DNA from: Paenibacillus harenae DSM 16969
GTDB taxonomy: Bacteria; Bacillota; Bacilli; Paenibacillales; Paenibacillaceae
Assembly: GCF_000422465.1 (NCBI RefSeq)
Contig: NZ_AULV01000015.1
Location: 62,001 to 126,000 of the forward strand
Direction: 5' to 3'
Length of the DNA stretch: 64,000 nt
Program-made: the position numbers and the translations under genes
Notes under the pieces: model-generated
Seen by the model: only the letters and a program-made list of their open reading frames with translations
Databases searched by the model: none
Told to the model about the DNA's origin: nothing
Part shown: positions 22,822 to 30,793 of the stretch, in pieces
Layout: each line of letters starts with the position of its first letter
How positions within the stretch are numbered: position 1 is the stretch's first letter

Positions 22822-23802
22822 CTATGGCGCGAGCGCGACATGAACGTCAATTTCATTGTCGTCCTGCTCCGGCTTATAACGATCGTCCCACACCTCGAAA
22901 TCGTATCCGGCTGGTTGACGCCCGTTCTCCTGCAGCCAGCGCCCGTAAAGCAAATCGTACGTGCGGCCAAGCTCGGACTCGCGTCCGATATGGGTCATCT
23001 TCACATACTCCCGCTCCGGAAAAGAACGAAGCACGAATCCGTCGGGAACGAATGTCCCTTCCGGAACCACGTAACCGACCAACTGCGTAAATGCATCTGC
23101 ATGAGGATTAAAGCCAGGCTTCATCGGATATACCTGAACCAGATATACATCGTCGGATAGACGCTCCGCCAATTGCTCACGCGCTGCCCGGACCTTCTCC
23201 AAGGCGGCTTTGCCAAGCTGCTGCTCCTCAATTTCCTGCAAATTCGCATCAAACGTAATACCGGCGATCGTGAAGCCCGGCTTCGTCACAACCGTCGGCA
23301 CGGACGGGGCGACGGAGGCATGCTCTTCCTCAATCGCCGCTGCCGTCTCTTTATTCTCCGTATAGCTGCGCAGAAGCTCCTCTACAGGGATTCCGTTAAT
23401 CCGCATTCCTTCAACCTTGCAGTCGATCAAATCCACGCCGCTAAGATTGCATGATTCAAATATCGCATTGCTCAAGTCGCTAGTCAGAAAGCGGACAGGT
23501 TCGACATTAATCCAGCCATCCGTGCCTGCCTCTTCCTCCAGACGGCTGAACTCCGCATCCGGTCGCCGGATATTCTCAAACAGGGTTCCGCCCATCTGCG
23601 CTTCATTCACATGAACGTTCGAGAAAAAGATGTGCTCCCACTTCGAATGAACAAAATTCACATGCGCCAGCGACGTATCCCTGGCATCGACGCCATGCAG
23701 CTCGGCGCCCTTCAGGCATGCCATGTGCAGCTTCTCCCCCCGCAAATCTTCAAGCTCGAAGCCGCCCTTGCGATCGAACATTCTCTTGTCTGTCAAAGCC
23801 AT
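22822..23802 (-). CDS. Pentapeptide-like N-domain fused to a GyrI-like ligand-binding domain
   Basis: About 326 residues. Residues about 10-155 contain degenerate pentapeptide-type repeats (HMACLKGAELHGVDARDTSLAHVNF and later NAIFESCNLSGVDLIDCKVEG). After a linker, residues about 170-326 resemble the GyrI/AraC-effector-binding domain (FTQLVGYVVPEGTFVPDGFVLRSFPEREYVKM...YDFEVWDDRY). The ATG at 23802 is preceded by GAGAGGG with proper spacing; the ATG at 23811 is not. Pentapeptide proteins (Qnr, MfpA) and GyrI both can protect gyrase, which makes the pairing suggestive, but the pentapeptide part is short and irregular, and the C-domain could just bind a small hydrophobic ligand. Confidence 0.7.
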   Translation of the reverse strand: MALTDKRMFDRKGGFELEDLRGEKLHMACLKGAELHGVDARDTSLAHVNFVHSKWEHIFFSNVHVNEAQMGGTLFENIRRPDAEFSRLEEEAGTDGWINVEPVRFLTSDLSNAIFESCNLSGVDLIDCKVEGMRINGIPVEELLRSYTENKETAAAIEEEHASVAPSVPTVVTKPGFTIAGITFDANLQEIEEQQLGKAALEKVRAAREQLAERLSDDVYLVQVYPMKPGFNPHADAFTQLVGYVVPEGTFVPDGFVLRSFPEREYVKMTHIGRESELGRTYDLLYGRWLQENGRQPAGYDFEVWDDRYKPEQDDNEIDVHVALAP

Positions 23803-23927
23803 AGCTATCATCCCTCTCGACTAAAGTTAATCATTTATGCCCGCATTTTCCATGGAAAATTTAGTCTGCATGAAGATGATAACCCGGAACGTTTGTTCTG
23901 TAAATCAATTTTTGGCGACCGCATTCG

Positions 23928-24842
23928 TTACCGGTGCTGCTCATATACGCCAGCCTTGCTGATTGCCCGAATCGCATCCCATTCCTCGCGTGCCAGCGGC
24001 CTTGCGCTCCCCGCTTCCGCATTGACCAGCAGCTGTTTCAGCGTACTCGCGCCAGGGATAACCGTCGCAACCGCTGGATTCGCTAAGGCATAGCGAATTG
24101 CAAGGTGAGCAAGATCGGTGAACCCTCCGCTCCGGCTAAGCCGCAGCAGCTCCCCGCGCAATGACGCCGCTTCGGCGCCGCTGTAGTCCAAATATCCCTT
24201 CTCCGCTTTCCCGTCTCCGCCGCTTGTCAATATGCCCTTCGCTACCGGCCCGCGGGCGATCACGCTTACGCCTTTCTCTGCCAGAAGGGGCAGCACCGTC
24301 TCCTCCGGCCTCCGGTCCAAAATGCTGTACTGGCTCATAACGCTTACCATATCCGAGAGCTTTGCGTATTCCCGTATAACGTTCGGGCGAATAGAGGAAA
24401 TGCCGTAATAACGGATCGCTCCTTCCCGCTTCAACTCCTCGAACGCTTCGATCGTCTCTGCAACCGGATCATCCAGCGTGCCGCCGTGCAGCTGGTATAA
24501 ATCGATATAGTCGGTTTGCAGTCTTCTTAAGCTGTCCTTCACCGCCGATTTGATATAGGCCTTGGAAGGGTCCCATGTCCAGCCCTGCTTGCCCGGCTCC
24601 TTTCGATTGCCTACCTTCGTTGCCAGAATAACATCGGAGCGGCGCCCCTTCAGCGCTTCGCCGACAATCTCCTCATTCCGCCCGTCATCGTACAGATCGG
24701 CGGTATCCAGAAACTGAATGCCGCGGTCAAGCGCTTCATGAACGAGCCTGACCGCCATTTGCTTATCCGTACCCAACGACATGCAGCCAAGCCCAATCTC
24801 GCTGACCTCCAGCTCCGAATATCCCAGCCGGTTTTTCTTCAT
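23928..24842 (-). CDS. Aldo/keto reductase
   Basis: A 304-residue AKR TIM barrel. It opens MKKNRLGYSELEVSEIGLGCM. The active-site Asp and Tyr lie in FLDTADLYDDGRNEEIVGEAL (about 45-65), the Lys in DVILATKVG, and the His in DYIDLYQLHG. The NADP-binding C-terminal motif reads VIPGASTLKQLLVNAEA. It probably reduces aldehydes or ketones with NADPH, similar to YqkF. GGGGG precedes the ATG. The upstream VOC gene is 31 bp away in the same direction, so they may be co-transcribed. Confidence 0.88.
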   Translation of the reverse strand: MKKNRLGYSELEVSEIGLGCMSLGTDKQMAVRLVHEALDRGIQFLDTADLYDDGRNEEIVGEALKGRRSDVILATKVGNRKEPGKQGWTWDPSKAYIKSAVKDSLRRLQTDYIDLYQLHGGTLDDPVAETIEAFEELKREGAIRYYGISSIRPNVIREYAKLSDMVSVMSQYSILDRRPEETVLPLLAEKGVSVIARGPVAKGILTSGGDGKAEKGYLDYSGAEAASLRGELLRLSRSGGFTDLAHLAIRYALANPAVATVIPGASTLKQLLVNAEAGSARPLAREEWDAIRAISKAGVYEQHR

Positions 24843-24873
24843 TCCGGCGCCCCCTTACCTAATGACTTCTTCC

Positions 24874-25254
24874 TTAAATTAGCACCGCATTTAGCTCAAT
24901 GACGTTACGGTCGGGATCCAGCACGAAGATTTGAGCGAAACCGGTGATGCTGTTCGGATTCGCTTTGTACCCAACGTGATGCCGCTCCAGCCAATCTATC
25001 GTGCATGCATAGTCGCTGACGCGGATCGCGAAGTGGCCGTCTCTCGTGTCGATTCCTCCGGTACGCTTGGTCTCCCCGTGATGCACGATCAGGTGCAGCT
25101 GCTGCCCGCCCCCGCCAACGGCATACCATGCGCCGGGAAAGTCAAACGGCGGACGTTGGATTTCCTGCAGACCGATCACATTCTCATAGAATGCTTTCGC
25201 GCGCTCCAGGTCGCTTACAATGATGCTGATATGATGCAAGCCTTCATGCTTCAT
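24874..25254 (-). CDS. VOC-family protein (glyoxalase-like)
   Basis: A 126-residue single VOC domain: GLHHISIIVSDLERAKAFYENVIGL, QQLHLIVHHGE, GHFAIRVSDYACTIDWLERH and QIFVLDPDRNVIELNAV. The His, His and Glu positions of a metal-binding glyoxalase I/FosA-type site are all present. The ATG at 25254 after GAGGGA is preferred to the TTG one codon upstream. The substrate is unknown; the pairing with an aldo/keto reductase gene suggests aldehyde or methylglyoxal detoxification. The stretch 25255-25410 contains no gene. Confidence 0.82.
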   Translation of the reverse strand: MKHEGLHHISIIVSDLERAKAFYENVIGLQEIQRPPFDFPGAWYAVGGGGQQLHLIVHHGETKRTGGIDTRDGHFAIRVSDYACTIDWLERHHVGYKANPNSITGFAQIFVLDPDRNVIELNAVLI

Positions 25255-25410
25255 CAATGTCCCTCAACCTCCAGCTCCTAATTTCCTTAGATGGAATTGC
25301 CGGCCTATCCTTTTATTACCCATAAAAAAATAGCCAGGGAATACGTCTAACATCCACCGAAACCGGCACGATTTGGGCAACCTACATAGGCGACACAATG
25401 GCAAGACGGC

Positions 25411-25818
25411 TCACGGAAACGGCTTACGCCCGGCGAAACCGTCTTGCCAGCCATGATAATGGGAGACGCTCTCTTCGCCTTCCTTCCAGCAGATCAGAAT
25501 CTCCTCCCCGTTCAACTCCGCCGGAAAATCTATCAGCCCGGGATTGATCATCTTTAGAAGGACGCCTTTGCGCGTGAAATTTTCGATGAGGAGGTCGGTT
25601 TCCATTTTCATAAAATCCAGCTTGCTCTCCAGCTCGAAGAACGGGTCATCGCTTCCGTTGACCGGAGCGGAGTCATGCTTGTAGTTTTCTCTCGCCTTCT
25701 GATACTCCACATACAAGCGTTCGAACTGCGCGGTTGTATCCTGAAGCCTGCGAAGATCCTCCCTAAGCTGCGGCAGCAGCGCATTCGCTTCGCTCAAAGT
25801 AAATAATTTATGTTCCAA
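25411..25818 (-). CDS. DUF2203-family protein
   Basis: A 135-residue soluble protein: KLFTLSEANALLPQLREDLRRLQ at the N-terminus, a long helical region to about residue 75, then GVLLKMINPGLIDFPAELNGEEILICWKEGEESVSHYHGW. The last segment is the hallmark of DUF2203, whose biochemical role is unknown. The start is TTG with GGAGGG nine bases upstream. It lies 36 bp after the DUF3626 gene on the same strand, so they may share a transcript. Confidence 0.85.
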   Translation of the reverse strand: MEHKLFTLSEANALLPQLREDLRRLQDTTAQFERLYVEYQKARENYKHDSAPVNGSDDPFFELESKLDFMKMETDLLIENFTRKGVLLKMINPGLIDFPAELNGEEILICWKEGEESVSHYHGWQDGFAGRKPFP

Positions 25819-25854
25819 GATCGATTACCCTCCTTTTTTATCGCGAACCATCGC

Positions 25855-26994
25855 TCATCCCTGCCTAGCGGGCTCTCCGAATTTGACGAGCACATGCCAC
25901 AGCTGCTTGATATATTGCAGCACCTCATCCTGCGTGCCCCAACTGCTCCAATCATCGGAGTTAGCATGATAAGAAGCTGCCGCTTTGCCAATTACGGCTG
26001 CATCCACTTGTCCCGGTGTCTCTGCGAACCTGTCCGCGATATGCCGCGCAAACGGGGGAATCGCCGGCCCGCGGAAATGTTCGGGCACCTGATCGGCCGC
26101 GAGCCGGTAGCCGGCATGCCAGCAAAGCTTGATCCGATGCTTGCTGCACAACAAGCTAAGCTGCTCCCCCGTCTTGGTTCCCTGAAAGGACGGGTCCGCA
26201 ACCAACGCTTCCACGTCCCGCCCCAAGGCGATGTCCCCGTGCACTTGAGCCTCTATGTAATCGTCAAGCGCCCGTCCCAGCTTTCCGGAAGGACCGTTCC
26301 CAGCTCCATGTCCCGGTTTGAGAAGAAAGTCAATGAGCAATGGAATATCGAGATTAGGCATGCCTAACGCTTCTCCCGTATTCTCGACAGCCTCGAGCAG
26401 CGCCGCCAGCAGCGGCTCGAAGCTTCCGATCGTTCCCTTATGCTCCGGGCCGGCATGGCTGTCGCCGAAGGTGAACGTGCACCGCTCGCTAACAGCGGAC
26501 CGCAAGCGGAAATGACAGGATCCGAACCGCGGCGAAGCCCCGTCTGCATATTTCATCACATTGAACGCCCCGTACTTCGGACGTTCGGAGGGCAGAGCGC
26601 CGGGCAGTTGGTAAGCGCCGCCGAACAATCGCTCCTCCCAACGGTCCCGGTCCCCGCCGGAATAAGCCGTCCGGCTGCCGTTCGATACGCCGGTCTCGAA
26701 TTGGCTGAGGTAGGCGCCATGAGCCAGAAAGCCTTCCGCTACCGTCATCCCGGCAGGCAGTATCCGGTCCGGATGAAAGTTCAGCGTGACTGCAGCGTTT
26801 TTGCGAATAGTGGAAATAATGGTTTGAACCGACGTTGTATGGGACATCCCTCTGCGTGCGAGAATACGTTCCGCTTTCTCCAGATCGCTGCTCCGAGCTG
26901 CCGAAGCCGCCGACGTCACGCATTGAAGAGCCTGTATTTGCGCTGCCGTCAAGCCGGCCGTCGGGGAAGCGTCCCCGTACAAGCTGTCTTCCAC
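25855..26994 (-). CDS. DUF3626-family protein
   Basis: A 379-residue protein. LTAAQIQALQCVTSAASAARSSD opens the domain, then LNFHPDRILPAGMTVAEGFLAHGAYLSQFETGVSNG (about 72-107), KYGAFNVMKYADGASPRFGSCHFRL and CTFTFGDSHAGPEHKGT. These are the conserved blocks of DUF3626, a widespread family without a proven activity. No signal peptide or membrane segment is present. The start is GTG after GAGGAA. Its length is normal for the family. The conserved His/Arg/Ser/Glu pattern suggests an enzyme; I would not go further. Confidence 0.82.
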   Translation of the reverse strand: MEDSLYGDASPTAGLTAAQIQALQCVTSAASAARSSDLEKAERILARRGMSHTTSVQTIISTIRKNAAVTLNFHPDRILPAGMTVAEGFLAHGAYLSQFETGVSNGSRTAYSGGDRDRWEERLFGGAYQLPGALPSERPKYGAFNVMKYADGASPRFGSCHFRLRSAVSERCTFTFGDSHAGPEHKGTIGSFEPLLAALLEAVENTGEALGMPNLDIPLLIDFLLKPGHGAGNGPSGKLGRALDDYIEAQVHGDIALGRDVEALVADPSFQGTKTGEQLSLLCSKHRIKLCWHAGYRLAADQVPEHFRGPAIPPFARHIADRFAETPGQVDAAVIGKAAASYHANSDDWSSWGTQDEVLQYIKQLWHVLVKFGEPARQG

Positions 26995-27177
26995 TTGAGA
27001 TTCCTCGCTTTCCTGGGAAAGAATCGTTTATTGCTTCCTTTTTATTATACAAGCGCGCGCTCTGAAACTCATCTTTCCATTACAGTTCAATTATAATCGA
27101 TCGTTCCCTTGCCTGCGTGCATCCAACCGCCCTATTATGGAGGAAGAAACCTTCAATCCAGTCGACGGGAGGGCAAT

Positions 27178-27699
27178 ATGGATCATAAACTGCTAATCAG
27201 GCAAATGGAGCGCAGCGATGTGACGGTCATTCATCAAACCCTTGCTCAGAACGCCATTCCAAAGCCTTTGGATTATATCGCCAGGTGCCGGGAAGAGAAC
27301 GAATCCGGCGGGCGTATCACGCTTACTGCTTATCGGGACGGGCAATTTGCCGGTTGGCTGCACCTTCTGTCCGAGTCGTACTATCCATACTTCGCGGAAC
27401 GGGGAATTCCCGAAATTAATAACTTCGACGTTATTCCGCCGCTGCGCCGGCAGGGAATCGGGAACGCGTTAATGGACGAAGTCGAACGAATGGCCTTCGA
27501 GAAGCACGGCATCGTCGGAATCGGCGTGGGCCTGTATGCGAGTTACGGCAGCGCGCAGCGGATGTATGCGAAGAGAGGTTATATCCCGGACGGCAGGGGG
27601 ATTACGTATAATAATGAGGTCGTTGCACCGGGGAGCAGCATACGGGTGGATGACGAATTGGTCTTGTATATGACGAAGATTCCGGTTTCACATGCATAA
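27178..27699 (+). CDS. GNAT-family acetyltransferase
   Basis: A 173-residue GNAT. It starts MDHKLLIRQMERSDVTVIHQTL. The acetyl-CoA loop is VIPPLRRQGIGNALMDEVER (Q/R-x-x-G-x-G/A) and motif B is LYASYGSAQRMYAKRGYIPDGRGI. The ATG at 27178 follows GGGAGGG; the upstream start at 27109 has no binding site. Substrates of this family range from small amines to protein N-termini. It stands alone, in front of a small acidic-protein gene. Confidence 0.85.
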   Translation: MDHKLLIRQMERSDVTVIHQTLAQNAIPKPLDYIARCREENESGGRITLTAYRDGQFAGWLHLLSESYYPYFAERGIPEINNFDVIPPLRRQGIGNALMDEVERMAFEKHGIVGIGVGLYASYGSAQRMYAKRGYIPDGRGITYNNEVVAPGSSIRVDDELVLYMTKIPVSHA

Positions 27700-27766
27700 T
27701 TTTCCTCCGCGCCGCGCATGTTAGAGGGGTAACCCAGGGGGCATACATCGAATGCGGAGGTTGAAT

Positions 27767-27949
27767 ATGACGACTAGCAGACAGCATCAGGAAGCGCACG
27801 GAATCGGACAGATCGAGGAGCAGCTGGAGCAGCAAATCGAGGCTGCCGAAGATATCCAGGGCACAAGCAAGCTTGATCAGGAAATTCAGGCTGCGGCCCG
27901 CGAGCACAGCTCGGAATTAGATGAGATTATTGTCCGGCAAGAAAAATAG
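27767..27949 (+). CDS. Small Gln/Glu-rich protein, 60 residues
   Basis: Starts MTTSRQHQEAHGIGQ after GGAGG. The sequence is highly charged, acidic and helix-forming (IEEQLEQQIEAAEDIQG, LDQEIQAAAREHSSELDEI), without hydrophobic core residues. It resembles small soluble proteins of sporeformers of unknown function. Its last codons and stop codon lie inside the left arm of a perfect 20-bp inverted repeat that forms the terminator. The clear ribosome binding site and terminator support a real gene. Confidence 0.7.
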   Translation: MTTSRQHQEAHGIGQIEEQLEQQIEAAEDIQGTSKLDQEIQAAAREHSSELDEIIVRQEK

Positions 27950-27979
27950 CGCCTGAATTGGCGCTATTTTTCTTGCCGG
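27934..27979 (+). terminator. Terminator with a perfect 20-bp stem
   Basis: The arms 27934-27953 and 27960-27979 are perfectly complementary with a 6-nt loop (TGAATT). The centre is GC-rich (GCGCC/GGCGC), followed by TATTTTTC. The A-rich left arm makes it usable in both directions. It encodes the C-terminus and stop of the small protein. Confidence 0.85.
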
Positions 27980-28060
27980 ATTCTGGCGGGATCAATCATA
28001 ACCTTCTATCAATCCCTCTCGCCTTCCGCTGGAGCGAGCACGTAAATTTGAATACAACGA

Positions 28061-28834
28061 TTATTCCGAGCAGACCATGACGACGTTGCCGTCCGGATCT
28101 TGAACCGTGAAGAAAGCCATATCGCCATGCCGCTCCATGTCGGTGAACACTTGAACGCCGTTTGCTTCCAGATAGGCCTTCGAGCCTTCCGCGTCTCTCG
28201 TGACGAACATAAACAACGTCTTATAAGAATCGCCTTGCCTGAACCGGTTATCGTCTAACAGCACTCCGCTGCCGCTTCTCATATGCAGTTCATAAATCGA
28301 TTGGCCGGCATTAACCTCTTCATAAGGGAGGGCGAGTGCCTTGCTGTGAAATGCAATGGCTCGGTTCATATCCGTCACATTAATGAAGATAGAAGCAATT
28401 TTGTTCATAATCGGACTTGCCGAGTGCTCGAGCCGCTCTACAACGGCGGACTCGTAATCCGATTGCGTCACCATCACCGCATTGCCGTCGGGGTCGGCAA
28501 AATTAAAATAAGCAAGCCCCGGATGCGGACGCTCAATCGGGAACAACAGATCGGCCCCCATTTCCGACAGAAAACGGTATGCCGCTTCGATATCGTCCGT
28601 TTTGTAGCTGTACAGCACATGCTTCGCTCCCGGATCGTTATTCCGGTTGTCATCCAGAATTAAGCCGGTTCCGCCTTCCAGCGCCAGCCAGTAGACAGGA
28701 CCGCCGTTCAACCTTTCCTCCAGAAGAGGCAAACCCATTGCCATGCTGTACCACTCCGCTGAACGTCTAAGGTCCTTTACATGAACAAATACGCTGCCTA
28801 CCACATTTTGAATCGGGCTTTGAATCGCTTCCAC
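28061..28834 (-). CDS. Two-domain VOC-family protein
   Basis: About 257 residues with two VOC units: VGSVFVHVKDLRRSAEWYSMAMGLPLLEE...LAYFNFADPDGNAVMVTQSD and KIASIFINVTDMNRAIAFHSKALALPYEE...MAFFTVQDPDGNVVMVCSE. Both end in the DPDGN strand typical of this superfamily. The preferred start is GTG at 28834, six bases after GAGGGAGA; a reading from 28885 has no ribosome binding site. A tandem VOC forms an internal dimer, as in extradiol dioxygenases and bleomycin-type resistance proteins. The substrate is unknown. Confidence 0.8.
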   Translation of the reverse strand: MEAIQSPIQNVVGSVFVHVKDLRRSAEWYSMAMGLPLLEERLNGGPVYWLALEGGTGLILDDNRNNDPGAKHVLYSYKTDDIEAAYRFLSEMGADLLFPIERPHPGLAYFNFADPDGNAVMVTQSDYESAVVERLEHSASPIMNKIASIFINVTDMNRAIAFHSKALALPYEEVNAGQSIYELHMRSGSGVLLDDNRFRQGDSYKTLFMFVTRDAEGSKAYLEANGVQVFTDMERHGDMAFFTVQDPDGNVVMVCSE

Positions 28835-28926
28835 ATCGATCTCTCCCTCAAAGGAAAATGACACAACGTTTATTTTACCGCACATACGTTCCTATGTAAA
28901 TGTTTTCCATGAAACTTTGTACCGCG

Positions 28927-29913
28927 TCAGAAAGCCTTGAAAATACTCTCTCCGTCAAGAAAGGGAAGACAGCGGTCTTCGCACAGTTTAGGCATCCTTT
29001 CGCGAATCCATGGATGAACCTTCTCGTTCTCCATGTGGAAAGCATAGTAGCCGAGCACCGCCATCAGCATGAAGCCGCCCAGGACGGTCTCTGCCCAATC
29101 CGGTATACGTTTCTCGCCAAAATACCCCTTCAGCACATGATCGCGATAAGCAGACGGAGCATTCAATGCCGCCATCGCCAGATCAAGCATGTAATAACCG
29201 TATCCGGATAATCCATAATCGATAATTGCGAGCTCCCCCGCTTCCGTAACGAGTATATTGCTCCTATTCAGATCGGCATGAATCATGCCCCAAGCACCTG
29301 GTCCAGCCAGCGTATCCGAGAGTTTCTCGTTCATTAGCCGCATGCAGTTCTCCAAGATGTCTTGCTCCTTCCGACTAAACAATCCTTTTTCGATTCCCCT
29401 CGAAATCTGTCTGATCATCAGCTCGCTTCGCTCACGGCCATAGCTTGGGCGGTCCCCCGGCCGCACGCCGCCGTAACCGCGCGTAAACCGGTGCAGCTCC
29501 GCAGTCCTCATGCCTAACATGCATGCAAGCTGTCTGTCTTCAAGATCCTCCTTCTTGAGCTCTCTTCCATCGATCCACGTCAGCAGCGAGCAGATCAATG
29601 GACGGCTTCCTTCCGTTATTTCCGTAAGGACGGAGCCGGAACGGTTACGAACAGGCATTTGAACGGTAAGCAGGGTCTCCGCGGCGATATCCTTCAACAG
29701 CTGAAGCTCTGCCTGAAGGCCGGAACGCGTATGCTGCACGCCTTCCATATTTGCCGTTACCGGCTGATGGATACGAAACAGATAATCCTTGCCGTCAGCG
29801 GAATCCGTCACTTTATAGGTCCTATTCCCGCTATGCTTCAGCCATACGACTGTCGGCTGATTTATGCCATATTGCTGCAGCAGCTCTTTCACGCTTTCTT
29901 CCCGCATCTGCAT
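28927..29913 (-). CDS. APH/choline-kinase-like phosphotransferase
   Basis: A 328-residue kinase-like fold. The N-lobe carries VVWLKHSGNRTYKVTDSADGKDYLFRIH with the ATP-binding Lys or Arg. The catalytic loop is GMIHADLNRSNILV (about 213-226, His-x-Asp-x4-Asn) and the metal site is AIIDYGLSGYG. This is the aminoglycoside phosphotransferase/homoserine-kinase-like superfamily. The DYG in place of DFD is an accepted variant. The substrate may be an antibiotic, a sugar or an amino alcohol. There is no operon partner. Confidence 0.84.
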   Translation of the reverse strand: MQMREESVKELLQQYGINQPTVVWLKHSGNRTYKVTDSADGKDYLFRIHQPVTANMEGVQHTRSGLQAELQLLKDIAAETLLTVQMPVRNRSGSVLTEITEGSRPLICSLLTWIDGRELKKEDLEDRQLACMLGMRTAELHRFTRGYGGVRPGDRPSYGRERSELMIRQISRGIEKGLFSRKEQDILENCMRLMNEKLSDTLAGPGAWGMIHADLNRSNILVTEAGELAIIDYGLSGYGYYMLDLAMAALNAPSAYRDHVLKGYFGEKRIPDWAETVLGGFMLMAVLGYYAFHMENEKVHPWIRERMPKLCEDRCLPFLDGESIFKAF

Positions 29914-30064
29914 TCCCTTGCCCCTTCCATTTATCTGAGCGATTTCCAGACAGGTGTTTCTCCTATTCTTTCCTGCCCTCTTGCAATTGACGTTTGTCTA
30001 TCCGAAGGAAATTGTGGATAATACTAGAATAATAGTCTACCAAATTTTGCGTGGGAGTGAACCT

Positions 30065-30742
30065 ATGAAAACGTCGACTTATCCGGAGTTCGTACAGCTC
30101 GTTGAGCAGTTCAAAATTTTCCCGTTCTCCGATTTGATTCCCGAGCATCCTTCGCTCACGGCCGCGGCGGCGGACAACGTATGGCATGACGGCTCAGAGA
30201 ACGACCCTTGGCAGTGGCGGGTCCGTATCGTAAAGGACGAGCACGCGGCTTACGGGAAGTTCTTCGGCACGAAGGCGTCCTTCATTCATGTCGATCTGTT
30301 TCCGCAAGTACGGGTTCTGCTCTCTCAAGGGAAAAGCGTAGAGGAGCGATACAGCGGCGGATTGATGTCGCAAGACGCCAAAGCTTTATACGGCATCGTC
30401 CGGGAAGCAGGCAGCATGGACTCGCGCCAATTGCGGAAGGCGTCCGGCCTGACCGCCAAGGAACAGAAGAAGGATTACGAACGCGCGCTTGTCGAGCTGC
30501 AAAATTTCGGCGACATCGTCATTACCGGGGCGCAGGAAAGCGACTTCGAGGGCGGCTGGAGCAGCATGTGCTTCGAAAGCGCGGACCACTGGCTGAACGA
30601 GACGCTGGGCCGGAAGAAGAAGCAGGCTGATGATCTTGCTTTGGCGAAAGCTGCAGTGAAAGAGGAGCTTGAGGGCGTTTGTACGGAGAAAGCGATGAAA
30701 TATTTGGATAAAAAGCTGCGGTTAAATCTGTCTGCCCGGTAA
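30065..30742 (+). CDS. AlkZ-related winged-helix protein
   Basis: A 225-residue protein starting MKTSTYPEFVQLVEQFKIFPFSDL. The central part has DPWQWRVRIVKDEHAAYGKFFGTKASFIHVDLFP, and helix-turn-helix-like segments follow (MDSRQLRKASGLTAKEQKKDYERALVELQNFGDIVITG). This arrangement matches short relatives of the AlkZ/YcaQ DNA glycosylase group. The catalytic Gln-x-Gln/Asp of true AlkZ is not evident, so glycosylase activity is doubtful. The ATG at 30065 follows GGGAGTGA; the longer reading to 29954 is rejected. Confidence 0.72.
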   Translation: MKTSTYPEFVQLVEQFKIFPFSDLIPEHPSLTAAAADNVWHDGSENDPWQWRVRIVKDEHAAYGKFFGTKASFIHVDLFPQVRVLLSQGKSVEERYSGGLMSQDAKALYGIVREAGSMDSRQLRKASGLTAKEQKKDYERALVELQNFGDIVITGAQESDFEGGWSSMCFESADHWLNETLGRKKKQADDLALAKAAVKEELEGVCTEKAMKYLDKKLRLNLSAR

Positions 30743-30746
30743 CGGA

Positions 30747-30787
30747 GAAGGCTGCCGACATTTCGCAATCGGCAGCCTTCTTCTTCG
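30747..30787 (+). terminator. Intrinsic terminator of the AlkZ-related gene
   Basis: GAAGGCTGCCGA and TCGGCAGCCTTC form a perfect 12-bp stem with a 10-nt loop, followed by TTCTTC. It also lies just after the stop of the convergent GH172-type gene and may serve both. Confidence 0.8.
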
Positions 30788-30793
30788 ACGATA

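Noticed and set aside
26489..27052. 187-residue ORF on the minus strand within the DUF3626 gene
   Set aside because: It is an out-of-frame shadow with no ribosome binding site. The DUF3626 frame carries all conserved motifs.
27752..27766. Upstream ATG for the small Gln/Glu-rich protein
   Set aside because: The GGAGG ribosome binding site lies between it and the ATG at 27767, so the shorter form is the gene.
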